Source: Anisus vortex (lineage: Eukaryota; Mollusca; Gastropoda; Planorbidae). From it: 64,000 nucleotides of DNA. The notes beneath the pieces were generated by a model. That model saw only the letters and a program-made list of their open reading frames with translations, searched no databases and had not been told where the DNA came from. Location: NCBI GenBank assembly GCA_949126835.1, contig OX421506.1, positions 22,410,181 to 22,474,180 of the forward strand, given 5' to 3'. Shown here piece by piece: positions 24,305 through 34,640 of the stretch. A program made the position numbers and the translations under genes. Each line of letters opens with the position of its first letter. Position 1 is the stretch's first letter.

Positions 24305-25482
24305 TTAAGTTAACCCAATGGATTCGTTGTAAAAACAAATAAGCTCCAGAAGATCTTTTACGTCTGCTTGCTCATCAATTAGGCGCTGACAAGATTCTTG
24401 CAGAGATATGATGACTTTCGTAGACCTACCAAGTATCTGAGCTAGCCCTTCAGTATCCGCTTCCACAAGTTGCTAGATAAGACATTGAAAATAAAAATTA
24501 TATTTATTATTTATTTATTTTGTCTATACCTGCAAGATGTAATAATTTGGTAGTATCTTACATGCATTTCATCTTCATTCAATAATACAACACAAGCGAG
24601 GTCTACTTTGATTTTCTCAATGACTGAAGATAAATCACAGTCTTTACGGCCACATTCTAATACAGCGCCATCTGGGTGATCGTAACTCGTAATGGCTACA
24701 CAGGGAAAAAATAATGGAAAATTGAATTGTTTACTGTATCATGACTACACTGTTGGTTTCTGTGATCTAGCTACATGACTTTAGGTGACCAAGACTATCA
24801 TGGCTTTAGGTTGACCTCACCCAAGACTATTAAAACTGTTAGGGAAATATTTTTTTAAAATTTTTTTTTCTCCCAAGAGTCCAGAGGGAAGAGTTTACAA
24901 TGCTATCACTCGCATTTAATCAGGGGAAGTAATTGGGAAAGTAAAGGTGTTGAGGCGCTTTGCTGACCACACTATCCCCACATTAATGTAAAGGATTTAA
25001 AATATAAAAATAATCTACATATTGTAAAAGTAGATTGGATGGATACTTTAAACAAAACAATTTTGACTTTGACTTTAAAACATAAAAAATCGATAGAAAA
25101 TATATTAAACTACACCTACAAGAGTGTGGAGGCATCCATTCGCTTCGACCGGGTAGCAACATGAACACTGTGTTGTCTGGCAAGAAGGAGAAATATTCCT
25201 CATCAATTTCTGTTCCATCCTCTGCAAGAACGACTGTGACAGGAGGATCAATTTGGAGTTTTTCACAACCTTCAAACGTAAAAAACAACAAATACCAAAC
25301 AACAACAAACAAACAAAACAACAAGAATAAAATAATTGATAGCTTTTAATTTACTTTATTTATTTATTTTTTATTTTTTTACCTTTGTTTTTAAGCTCTT
25401 GAAATGATGAGACAGTAAATCCTTTTGTGACAATTCTTTCTTTATCCCAGACTTTAAACGGTCTATACTTAGGTTCACACAT
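24305..25482 (-). CDS. DFF45/ICAD-like protein, left-arm copy (4 exons)
   Basis: Proposed coding exons, minus strand: 25482-25383, 25269-25120, 24695-24562 and 24472-24305. All introns start GT and end AG; junctions are in frame, giving 183 residues. Residues about 5-82 form a CIDE-N domain: PFKVWDKERIV, then VTVVLAEDGTEIDEEYF and FLPDNTVFMLLPG, closely matching the DFF45/ICAD version. The last exon (LAQILGRSTKVIISLQESCQ) resembles the ICAD C-terminal helix that binds CAD. The middle is much shorter than in human ICAD-L (331 residues). In the family, ICAD holds the CAD nuclease inactive until caspases cut it; I saw no obvious DxxD caspase site. AATAAA lies at 24223-24218. Exons appear identical to the right-arm copy. 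The start is the first ATG before the CIDE-N core. Confidence 0.83.
24925..24992 (+). mobile_element. Worn SINE fragment in ICAD-like intron 2 (left arm)
   Basis: GGAAAGTAAAGGTGTTGAGG then GCTTTGCTGACCACACTATC matches the SINE middle (GTAAAGGCGGCTGGGCATTG...GGCCACACATCCC) with much divergence. The mirror is at 30326-30393. Confidence 0.5.
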
Positions 25483-25879
25483 TTTTAAAAAATGTGATAA
25501 TCCTTTAAAAATAAATATAAAAATAGTCAAACTTGGTTACCTACCCTTGCCAATAATATTGGCAATATAATATTTGTTGACTACGCCTAGTTTTCTTTTT
25601 ATCGTTCCCTCTTTCTAACTCCCACTCTATCAAATCTTATAGAACTACAAACTCTTATCTTCAACTCCCTTGTCAGCTGTTACATTCGCATTATTTGTGC
25701 ATCATTTCTTTATTATAGCTCCAGATCGTTCTCACTACTATCTTTTCTCACCCAAAACTGTTAGTTACTCTACTTTTAATAATGTTCCCTCTCTACAACG
25801 TGCGTCAGACATACATTGTTTTTCTGCCTAGAAAGTTTTTTAGTACACTTGTCTATGGACACCTTTTTTTTTTTCTCCA

Positions 25880-26515
25880 ACTCTCTTGTTATTTTTTTCT
25901 CCCTCTCGAAAAAAAGTCTCCCTCTCGAAAAGAAATATTTCCTTCCACGAAGGAAATAGAGACCGGCTTGTAATTTTTTTTCTCCCTCTTCGAAAAAAAA
26001 AAGTCTCCCTCTTGAAAAGAAATATTTCCTTCCACGAAGGAAATAGAGACCGGCTTGTAATTTTTTTTCTCCCTCTTCGAAAAAAAAAGTCTCCCTCTCG
26101 AAAAAATTTCTTCCCTGGCATCCTTCTTTCTCCAATCATCTTGTAATTTTTTTTCTCCCTCTTCGAAAAAAAAAAGTCTCCCTCTCGAAAAAATTTCTTC
26201 CCTGGCATCCTTCTTTCTCCAATCATCTTGTAATTTTTTTCTCCCTCTTCGAAAAAAAAAAGTCTCCCTCTCGAAAAAATTTCTTCCCTGGCATCCTTCT
26301 TTCTCCAATCATCTTGTAATTTTTTTCTCCCTCTTCGAAAAAAAAGTCTCCCTCTCGAAAAAATTTCTTCCCTGGCATCCTTCTTTCTCCAATCATCTTG
26401 TAATTTTTTTCTCCCTCTTCGAAAAAAAAGTCTCCCTCTCGAAAAAATTTCTTCCCTGGCACCCTTCTTTCTCCAATCATCTTGTAATTTTTTTCTCTCT
26501 CTCTTCGAAAAAATG
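25880..26515 (-). repeat. 84-86-bp minisatellite upstream of ICAD-like gene, left arm
   Basis: About eight units. Reading minus: AGATGATTGGAGAAAGAAGG, ATGCCAGGGAAGAAATT, TTTTCGAGAGGGAGAC, poly-T, TCGAAGAGGGAG and poly-A. The two units nearest the gene differ, having AAGCCGGTCTCTATTTCC and a TTTCCTTCGTGGAAGGAAA hairpin. Because the unit is not a multiple of three and has no stop, long frames are open in all three phases of one strand. I do not call these genes: composition is K/R/E/F/G only, and each frame simply rotates through the same three peptides. Confidence 0.9.
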
Positions 26516-26691
26516 GTCTTCCCTGCCATGTCTTTATAACACGCAAATCGTTTAGCATATCTACACTCCTAACTCTAAAACGGTGTGTACATTACACGTC
26601 ACCAAGGTTTTTGCAAGTAACGTTCTTGAGAGATATCAAAGGCCAAGTTGTAAACCTAAAGTTATCCCGACTGACCATCATGTGAATTGGG

Positions 26692-28638
26692 AAAAAGTGG
26701 GGCATAAAAAAAATATTAGTTTTATCTAGTTTGGGGTTGATAGTATTGTAAAGAGCTTTGTAAATCGCTAAAATGAGTTTGAAGGAATTGTGATAAGTTT
26801 TAGGATGTGTTTTATGATTATAATAAATTACTACTATAAATTGGATAAGGCAAAAAAAGCACTAGTCTTAGACTGAAATGTGTAGTGTTTTAAATGTGTT
26901 TTGTATAGTCTTATCCCTAAAAGTATTCTAAGGGTTTTGAGTCATGCAAATTGCCTTTGTATGGTGTGGTTTATCTGGTGGTGGTAATATTTTTTTTTGT
27001 CAAGAGATTTTTTTATTGTAAAAGTTAGACATCGTTCATGGTACGAATAAAATAAGTGTAAGGTTAAAAAGTGTTGATGATATGTATTTTGTAAAGATGG
27101 TGTTTTGTAAATGGCAGAAATAGTCTAAGGCCCAACAAGTGATAGGAGTTCGAGCTTGAAGTTGTGCAGGGTTGTTTCTCCTATTACTAGAGTTGAAAGC
27201 ACCTTTCAACTTAGGCAGAGGAAATTCTAAATACACGTTGATCGAGGAAACAAAGAATAGGTCTAAACTTTTTGTCTATCTTGTAAATGCATTCATTGAA
27301 ACACAAGATTACCTATAAAGATAGTTATATAAGGATAAGTCTCTAGGAACTCTATGTCAGTGTTGTCCTAGGGAGAAAGTCTGAAACAATAAGTGTTGTA
27401 TCAACTGGTGAATGGTAGTATATGTTACAAAGGTTCTGACAACTATTAATAAATGTTGGTAATTAAAGGTTCCATAGCTAGTTTGGTAATATTCTGTAAA
27501 CTTTATAACAGTGAAAGTTAGGGAGAGATATGGGAGGGTTTTCTTCAAACTGACACCTGGGTCAGTTGGAGAAAAGGGAGAAGCTGAAAGTAATTAGTTT
27601 GATCTTGTGTGGAGGTGATAGTGATGAGTTACAAGTATAGGGAGGTAATGAAAAGTCTGTGAAAAAAGTGATTAGAAAGCATACTTTTAAGTCGTAGGAG
27701 GTATTTGGCATGGGTAATGCCACATCCCTAGTATTAGAATTTTGAAAAGGTGTTATTGAAAGGTGTGTGTTTTGTAAAAAGCTTTTGTTGTGGTATGAGT
27801 CAAGCAAGATTGTCTAATGTTATACTAGTGTTGGGATAGGGTTATACATAAAGTTGGAGTGTCAGATATATTTCATGACATGACTAGGGGCATACAAATG
27901 TTAAGTTATACTTATTTGATGAAGATATGCTATGTGTTTTTGTAAAGTTAGTGTTTTGGACAGGGCTATCTATAAAGGTTTTCTAAAGGTTTGAGCCAAG
28001 CAACATTGCCTAAGTGGGAAGGTATACTTAAGTGTTGTCGATATGTGTTTTGTAAAGTTAGTGTTTTGAACAGGGCTATTTATAAATGTAGACTATCAGA
28101 ATAAAAGTATTCTAATGGTTTGAGTCAAGCAAGATTGCCCTAGTGGGAAGGTGTTGTAGCTATGTGTTTTGTAAAGTTGGTGTTTTGAACAGGGCTATAT
28201 CAGAAATCTTTCGTGACACGAGACAAGCAAGATTACCTAAGTGGTAAGATATACTTGGGTGTTGTAGATATGTGTTTTGGGTTGTGTTTTGGCTATGTTC
28301 GCTAATAGTAAAAAATCTTTCGTGGTATGACTGTAGTCATACGGGGCTGTTTAACCTATTACTAGAGTTGAAAGTCTTAGTGAACTTAGGAAAATGAAAT
28401 GTAGAGCTATCTTAAAACAACTATACCTACTTGATATGTATTTTGATTTGAGAAGTCCTGAGACGGTAGTAAGAGTGCTAAGGCTTTTATAGGGTATTGA
28501 GTGGTCATATGTGTTCCAAAGGTTTTGACCACTACTATTAAATGTCGGTTTGGTAATTAAAGTTTTCCATAGCTAGTTTAGTAATATTTGGTAAACTTTA
28601 CATAGTGATAGATAGGGAAAGAGAGCATGGGGCTTTTC
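26692..28638. other. Spacer between the arms: diverged internal direct repeats
   Basis: Unique to the centre of the element. It is built of worn direct repeats. Four ~110-bp units start TATGTGTTTTGTAAAGTTAG-like at about 27929, 28041, 28161 and 28268. The tract ACCTATTACTAGAGTTGAAAG occurs near 28352 and, diverged, near 27180. CCATAGCTAGTTT...GGTAATAT blocks end two larger copies at about 27470 and 28568. The second larger copy abuts the right arm. It lies between the 5' ends of the two divergent genes, so it could hold a shared promoter; none is visible. The largest open frames are under 85 codons and match nothing I know. Confidence 0.65.
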
Positions 28639-28802
28639 CCCAATTCACATGATGGTCAGTCGGGATAACTTTAGGTTTACAACTTGGCCTTTGATATCTC
28701 TCAAGAACGTTACTTGGTGACGTGTAATGTACACACCGTTTTAGAGTTAGGAGTGTAGATATGCTAAACGATTTGCGTGTTATAAAGACATGGCAGGGAA
28801 GA

Positions 28803-29438
28803 CCATTTTTTCGAAGAGAGAGAGAAAAAAATTACAAGATGATTGGAGAAAGAAGGGTGCCAGGGAAGAAATTTTTTCGAGAGGGAGACTTTTTTTTCGA
28901 AGAGGGAGAAAAAAATTACAAGATGATTGGAGAAAGAAGGATGCCAGGGAAGAAATTTTTTCGAGAGGGAGACTTTTTTTTCGAAGAGGGAGAAAAAAAT
29001 TACAAGATGATTGGAGAAAGAAGGATGCCAGGGAAGAAATTTTTTCGAGAGGGAGACTTTTTTTTTTCGAAGAGGGAGAAAAAAATTACAAGATGATTGG
29101 AGAAAGAAGGATGCCAGGGAAGAAATTTTTTCGAGAGGGAGACTTTTTTTTTTCGAAGAGGGAGAAAAAAATTACAAGATGATTGGAGAAAGAAGGATGC
29201 CAGGGAAGAAATTTTTTCGAGAGGGAGACTTTTTTTTTCGAAGAGGGAGAAAAAAAATTACAAGCCGGTCTCTATTTCCTTCGTGGAAGGAAATATTTCT
29301 TTTCAAGAGGGAGACTTTTTTTTTTCGAAGAGGGAGAAAAAAAATTACAAGCCGGTCTCTATTTCCTTCGTGGAAGGAAATATTTCTTTTCGAGAGGGAG
29401 ACTTTTTTTCGAGAGGGAGAAAAAAATAACAAGAGAGT
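28803..29438 (+). repeat. 84-86-bp minisatellite upstream of ICAD-like gene, right arm
   Basis: Mirror of the left-arm array. The same units run toward the plus-strand gene, the last about 400 bp before its ATG. Successive GGAGAAAGAAGGATGCCAGG occurrences are 84-86 bp apart. Confidence 0.9.
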
Positions 29439-29835
29439 TGGAGAAAAAAAAAAAGGTGTCCATAGACAAGTGTACTAAAAAACTTTCTAGGCAGAAAAAC
29501 AATGTATGTCTGACGCACGTTGTAGAGAGGGAACATTATTAAAAGTAGAGTAACTAACAGTTTTGGGTGAGAAAAGATAGTAGTGAGAACGATCTGGAGC
29601 TATAATAAAGAAATGATGCACAAATAATGCGAATGTAACAGCTGACAAGGGAGTTGAAGATAAGAGTTTGTAGTTCTATAAGATTTGATAGAGTGGGAGT
29701 TAGAAAGAGGGAACGATAAAAAGAAAACTAGGCGTAGTCAACAAATATTATATTGCCAATATTATTGGCAAGGGTAGGTAACCAAGTTTGACTATTTTTA
29801 TATTTATTTTTAAAGGATTATCACATTTTTTAAAA

Positions 29836-31013
29836 ATGTGTGAACCTAAGTATAGACCGTTTAAAGTCTGGGATAAAGAAAGAATTGTCACAAAAGGATT
29901 TACTGTCTCATCATTTCAAGAGCTTAAAAACAAAGGTAAAAAAATAAAAAATAAATAAATAAAGTAAATTAAAAGCTATCAATTATTTTATTCTTGTTGT
30001 TTTGTTTGTTTGTTGTTGTTTGGTATTTGTTGTTTTTTACGTTTGAAGGTTGTGAAAAACTCCAAATTGATCCTCCTGTCACAGTCGTTCTTGCAGAGGA
30101 TGGAACAGAAATTGATGAGGAATATTTCTCCTTCTTGCCAGACAACACAGTGTTCATGTTGCTACCCGGTCGAAGCGAATGGATGCCTCCACACTCTTGT
30201 AGGTGTAGTTTAATATATTTTCTATCGATTTTTTATGTTTTAAAGTCAAAGTCAAAATTGTTTTGTTTAAAGTATCCATCCAATCTACTTTTACAATATG
30301 TAGATTATTTTTATATTTTAAATCCTTTACATTAATGTGGGGATAGTGTGGTCAGCAAAGCGCCTCAACACCTTTACTTTCCCAATTACTTCCCCTGATT
30401 AAATGCGAGTGATAGCATTGTAAACTCTTCCCTCTGGACTCTTGGGAGAAAAAAATTTTTTTAAAAAATATTTCCCTAACAGTTTTAATAGTCTTGGGTG
30501 AGGTCAACCTAAAGCCATGATAGTCTTGGTCACCTAAAGTCATGTAGCTAGATCACAGAAACCAACAGTGTAGTCATGATACAGTAAAAAATTCAATTTT
30601 CCATTATTTTTTCCCTGTGTAGCCATTACGAGTTACGATCACCCAGATGGCGCTGTATTAGAATGTGGCCGTAAAGACTGTGATTTATCTTCAGTCATTG
30701 AGAAAATCAAAGTAGACCTCGCTTGTGTTGTATTATTGAATGAAGATGAAATGCATGTAAGATACTACCAAATTATTACATCTTGCAGGTATAGACAAAA
30801 TAAATAAATAATAAATATAATTTTTATTTTCAATGTCTTATCTAGCAACTTGTGGAAGCGGATACTGAAGGGCTAGCTCAGATACTTGGTAGGTCTACGA
30901 AAGTCATCATATCTCTGCAAGAATCTTGTCAGCGCCTAATTGATGAGCAAGCAGACGTAAAAGATCTTCTGGAGCTTATTTGTTTTTACAACGAATCCAT
31001 TGGGTTAACTTAA
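29836..31013 (+). CDS. DFF45/ICAD-like protein, right-arm copy (4 exons)
   Basis: Exons 29836-29935, 30049-30198, 30623-30756 and 30846-31013; donors GTAAA, GTAGGT and GTAAG, acceptors AAG, TAG and TAG. The reading frame is intact to TAA at 31011, giving 183 residues, with AATAAA at 31095-31100. Same protein as the left-arm copy: CIDE-N (exons 1-2), a linker with YDHPDGAVLECGRKDCDLS (exon 3) and an ICAD-like C-terminal helix (exon 4). Retained introns show it was acquired as DNA, not by retroposition. It is transcribed outward from the spacer and is preceded, 350 bp upstream, by the 86-bp minisatellite. Intron 2 carries a worn SINE scrap (30328-30393). The C-terminal assignment is weaker than the CIDE-N one. 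It could also be a DREP-type CIDE protein. Confidence 0.84.
30326..30393 (-). mobile_element. Worn SINE fragment in ICAD-like intron 2 (right arm)
   Basis: Mirror of 24925-24992. Confidence 0.5.
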
Positions 31014-31225
31014 TATTTCAAAATAACTTTAAAATTACAACTATTTTATACATACTAGGGCAATGAAAACATTGGACTTAGATGTACTAGATGAAATAAA
31101 GACAAAGGAAACAAACATTTCTTTTTCCCCACTTTTATTCTTTAATGAATTGAATGCAATAAATAAATGACACCCATGTTTTCATACTAACGTTACACGT
31201 TTACAATAATAATAACAAACAAAAC

Positions 31226-31407
31226 ATGACTTAGTAAAGTACCCTTCGGACCAACCTGATCATAGGGCTAGTGAAGCAGCGTTCACCAGTTTCTGTGGCC
31301 ACGGCATAAAAGGGGATGTGTGGTCAGCACAATGCCCAGCCGACTTTACTTTACCCCAACTAATGTCAGGTACCCATCAGAGCTGGGCAGACTCAGGGAC
31401 ACCTCTG
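31226..31407 (-). mobile_element. SINE inside right arm
   Basis: Mirror of 23911-24092, in the 3' flank of the plus-strand ICAD-like gene, starting about 130 bp after its AATAAA at 31095. Confidence 0.85.
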
Positions 31408-32327
31408 TGACGAAAAGAAAGATGGAAGCTAGTTTAATATACTCTTTTATATTTAACTGTGTATATGGTGATTTTTTGTTTAACAAAGACTGTCTTGTTA
31501 CTATTGTGAACCTGTTACTCACCCAGTTATTATGACTATTCATAAAGCTCGACAGATGTGTATCAATATATGTTGAAGATTCTAGAAGCGTATCTACTAT
31601 CTGGTAACTCTTTAGTTGAAAACAACGAGCTGCAAATCGCCCTGAAAATCCATTAACTTAAGACAAGATTAATATAAATTTTACAAAAATTAAAACAACT
31701 AATTACACGATTGCTACCCTTGATTTTAATCTATTCAATATTTCTGGCTCCCTTAATTGTGCTAAAGAAAATAATTACTTGATTAAATACAGTATATAAA
31801 AGTTTATACATCTAATGCAATCGTAAAGAAAATAACATGCGAACTCTTAAAGTTAAAATTAAAAATTACTCAAGATTTACATGTCTTATAATATCAAAAA
31901 GAGAAAACAATATTGCATTAGTGTATAATAATTCTATAAAAGAATATCACCCTTCACTATTATGTGAAAATTTAGAGCTCGTAATATATATACTAATAGC
32001 TGAAACATTTTAAGTTTAGAATAAAAATGCTTAACCCTGTCTTACTACAACAAAAAGAAAAAAAAAATACAATGGTAATAATGACAAAAAATAATAATTA
32101 CACGATTACTCCCCTTGGATACATCCCTTCCGCCATATTGGATACCACGTGTTCCTAAAAGAACCATGGGACTATGACTATGACTTCTGTATAAAAGAAA
32201 GTTAAAAAGGATGCCATCAGAGACATGTTGAATATTTTAGTTTAGAGTGATGCATGTGTTAACTATTAAAATTTTAAAATTGCCTGAATACTTTTACAAA
32301 AACATTACAAAAAAAAAATTACAAAAA

Positions 32328-32468
32328 AAAAAATACAAAGAGCTGCAAGGTTCATATGGAATGGGTTGCCTGAACAAACCAGTAACATAATTTAAAACAT
32401 TAATAAAAAAATGCAACTAGACTGGCCTTGGACCACGGATGAACGTAGGAAGCAATAAGTTTTTTTAT
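32328..32468 (+). mobile_element. LINE 3' end inside right arm
   Basis: Mirror copy of 22850-22990; the tail ATAGAAGGAGCGTTTGCAGA is in plus orientation here. Confidence 0.72.
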
Positions 32469-33029
32469 AGAAGGAGCGTTTGCAGAGAGACAGCTGTGAC
32501 AATGTAAATATGGTCTGACGGGCCTGTGTGTGTATTTGTATGCCAGTATGAGTAATGTGAGTGTCTGTATGTATGTGTGTGTGCGTGTAGGGAAAACGTG
32601 AAAATAGTAAGTGAAATGTTGGCATTATCGATTGGGTGGGAGGATTGAATTAAACAGCTGTCTGAATGGAAGAAAAGAAAATGATAGTACAAAAAGGTTA
32701 ATAACTACACTGCATAGATATGTCTGAATGGAAGAAAAGAAAATGATAGTACAAAAAAGGTTAATAACTACACTGCATAGATATGTCTGAATGGAAGAAA
32801 AGAAAATGATAGTACAAAAAAGGTTAATAACTACACTGCATAGATAAACCAGTACAATAGTTTATTGATTGGGTTGGGATGTTTGAAATAAACAGATGTC
32901 TGTATGTTTATCGATTGGGTAAATAAACAGATATCTGTATGGAAATGTGTGTGTGTGTGTGTGTGTGTGTGATACAAATATTGTGTGTGTGTGTATGTGT
33001 GTGTGTATGTGTGTGTGAAGAGTGACAAA

Positions 33030-33820
33030 ATGTGAATATTCTACTATATAAACACATGTGACATTATACATTCAAATTATTATTGATCCAGTGGTTAGGC
33101 GTATATCTCTTGAATTATAATTGAGTATTGATCTGCATTTGTGCGTTATTTATTTAGAAAAGACACACGACTATTCTATTGATCTACGAAACAGCTGTAA
33201 AGCTAATGAATACCATGGATCAACAAAAAAAAAAAGCACGTTTTCAGGAAAAATAGTTTAGGATTAGGATCAATATCTGTCGGATACAGCTTTATGGTAG
33301 TAATTCAAAAAAAAAAAAAAAAAAAAAAAAAAGACGTATCCTTCTGCCTGATAATTAAAAAGATGGTCGATATAACCCCGCTTTTAATAATCAATAGAGA
33401 TTTGTGTCGAGGGTGTCAATGTCAGAAGGTCATTGTTATTGTAACAGCTGTGGGAAAAAAGAGATAAGCTTGCGGGAAAACGTGATAATAGTAAGTGAAA
33501 TGTTGGCATTATCGATTGGGTGGGAGGATTGAATTAAACAGATGTCTGAATGGAAGAAAAGAAAATGATAGTACAAAAAGGTTAATAACCTACACTGCAT
33601 AGATATGTCTGAATGGCGGAAAAGAAAATGATAGTACAAAAAAGGTTAATAACCTACAGTGCATAGATAAACCAGTACAATAGTTTATTGATTGGGTTGG
33701 GATGTTTGAAATAAACAGATGTCTGTATAGGGGAAAAGAAATGCGTGTGTGTGTGTGATACGTGTGTGTGTGTGTGTGTGTGTGAAGAGTGACAAAATGT
33801 GAATATTCTACTATTGATCT
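33030..33820 (-). repeat. ~880-bp module, right arm (two copies only)
   Basis: Mirror of the left-arm module, with one copy missing. It carries (TG)n runs, a poly-A run at 33307-33332 and the GGTTAATAACCTACACTGCA units. Confidence 0.85.
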
Positions 33821-34460
33821 CAAGGGTCAATGACCGTAACAGCGGTGGACATAGGTGAATAACCTATGCGTGAATAACCTATGCGATTGAAATAACATAT
33901 TGATTAAAGATGGGACGAAGTAAATTATAGATTGAAGATGTGGACTTTGCATATACTGAATTGATATGTTTGTGTCTCGATTAATATTGTTTTTTATAAA
34001 TTATTATATATATATATATATATATACACACATAAGTAATAAAGAGAACTCAATTACAAAGTGGAAAAAAAAACTATTTAAAAATGTAATGAACACATTA
34101 ATACATGAACACCTATAGCTAACGGGGGTGGGAGGGAAGTAAAGATATATAACGTGAGTCATCTCAACTATACAGGGGGGTGGGGAGGCAGGGTCTTTTT
34201 TCAATTATACATTTCAGGGGGTAGGGGGAGAACAATACAACGTGTCGTGAACGGAAGGTCATGAAATGTTAGTGTACTACATGTCGAGAGGATTATTGGG
34301 TGTAGGGGGCGGTGGAGCGGTGGAGGGGTGGTGGTGGTGGTGGCAGGTGGTGATGGTGGTGGTGGTGGCAGGTGGAGGTGAGAGGTGGAGGTGAGAGGTG
34401 GAGGTGAGAGGTGGAGGTGAGAGGTGGGATAATAATTAAAGGTGACCTAACACTACTACT

Positions 34461-34466
34461 TGTGTG
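34461..34466. repeat. Target-site duplication TGTGTG, right
   Basis: Partner of the left copy; the SINE sequence continues immediately after it as GCCAACACAATACCC. Confidence 0.75.
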
Positions 34467-34640
34467 GCCAACACAATACCCATCCGCCTTTACTTTACCC
34501 CTAACATAGAGTGAAGTACCCATAAGGTACCCATCAGAGCGGGGTAGATTAAGGGCTACCCTTTAGACCCGAGATGGAATACTTGCCTTTATCGGGAACT
34601 CTTAGAACGCCAGTCGAACCGTGCCTTTGACTAATTAAGG
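34467..34640 (-). mobile_element. SINE, 5' (tRNA-head) half, split by the 14.5 kb element
   Basis: Continues the SINE broken at 19970: GCCAACACAATACCCATCCG, CCTTTACTTTACCCCTAACA, GTACCCATCAGAGC, then a worn tRNA-like head ending GAACGCCAGTCGAACCGTGC. Orientation minus, as for the other half. Confidence 0.83.

Larger units (their letters stand above)
19971..26691 (+). repeat. Left arm of the giant inverted repeat
   Basis: Pairs with 34460-28639. Positions from about 22.3 to 26.6 kb sum to 55318-55319 with their partners. Outside the extra ~880 bp unit the sum is 54431. Sampled differences from the right arm are few: a base change at 24729 (partner 30589), an 11-bp insertion near 26604-26614, and homopolymer length changes. 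Confidence 0.93.
19971..34460. mobile_element. 14.5 kb giant inverted-repeat element carrying two ICAD-like genes
   Basis: The left arm (19971-26691) and right arm (28639-34460) are near-identical reverse complements over their whole length, separated by a 1.95 kb spacer. The outer ends are AGTAGTAGTGTTAGGTCACC and its exact complement. The direct repeat TGTGTG sits on each side (19965-19970 and 34461-34466), where a SINE is split in two. The left arm has one extra ~880 bp unit and an 11-bp insertion near 26604. A 6-bp TSD and AG...CT termini match the Maverick/Polinton class as described in the literature, but no polymerase B, integrase, protease or capsid gene is visible. It may be a non-autonomous foldback derivative. 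A recent inverted duplication is the alternative. Confidence 0.82.
28639..34460 (-). repeat. Right arm of the giant inverted repeat
   Basis: Reverse complement of the left arm. It holds the plus-strand ICAD-like gene, the 86-bp minisatellite, a SINE (minus), a LINE 3' end (plus) and TG-rich microsatellites in mirror order. It has two copies of the TG-microsatellite module where the left arm has three. Confidence 0.93.

Noticed and set aside
25776..26558. Open frames of 111-229 codons in the minisatellite (and mirror at 28761-29542)
   Set aside because: The repeat unit has no stop in any phase of one strand, so open frames are automatic; composition is K/R/E/F/G only.
26692..28638. Polinton polymerase, integrase or capsid genes in the spacer
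   Set aside because: No frame over about 85 codons and no recognised motif; the class assignment rests on ends and TSD only.
19971..34460. Hairpin read or assembly artefact explaining the palindrome
   Set aside because: Not fully excluded, but the unmirrored 1.95 kb spacer, unequal module number, 11-bp indel and split SINE with TSGs on both sides are not what a simple read fold-back would give.
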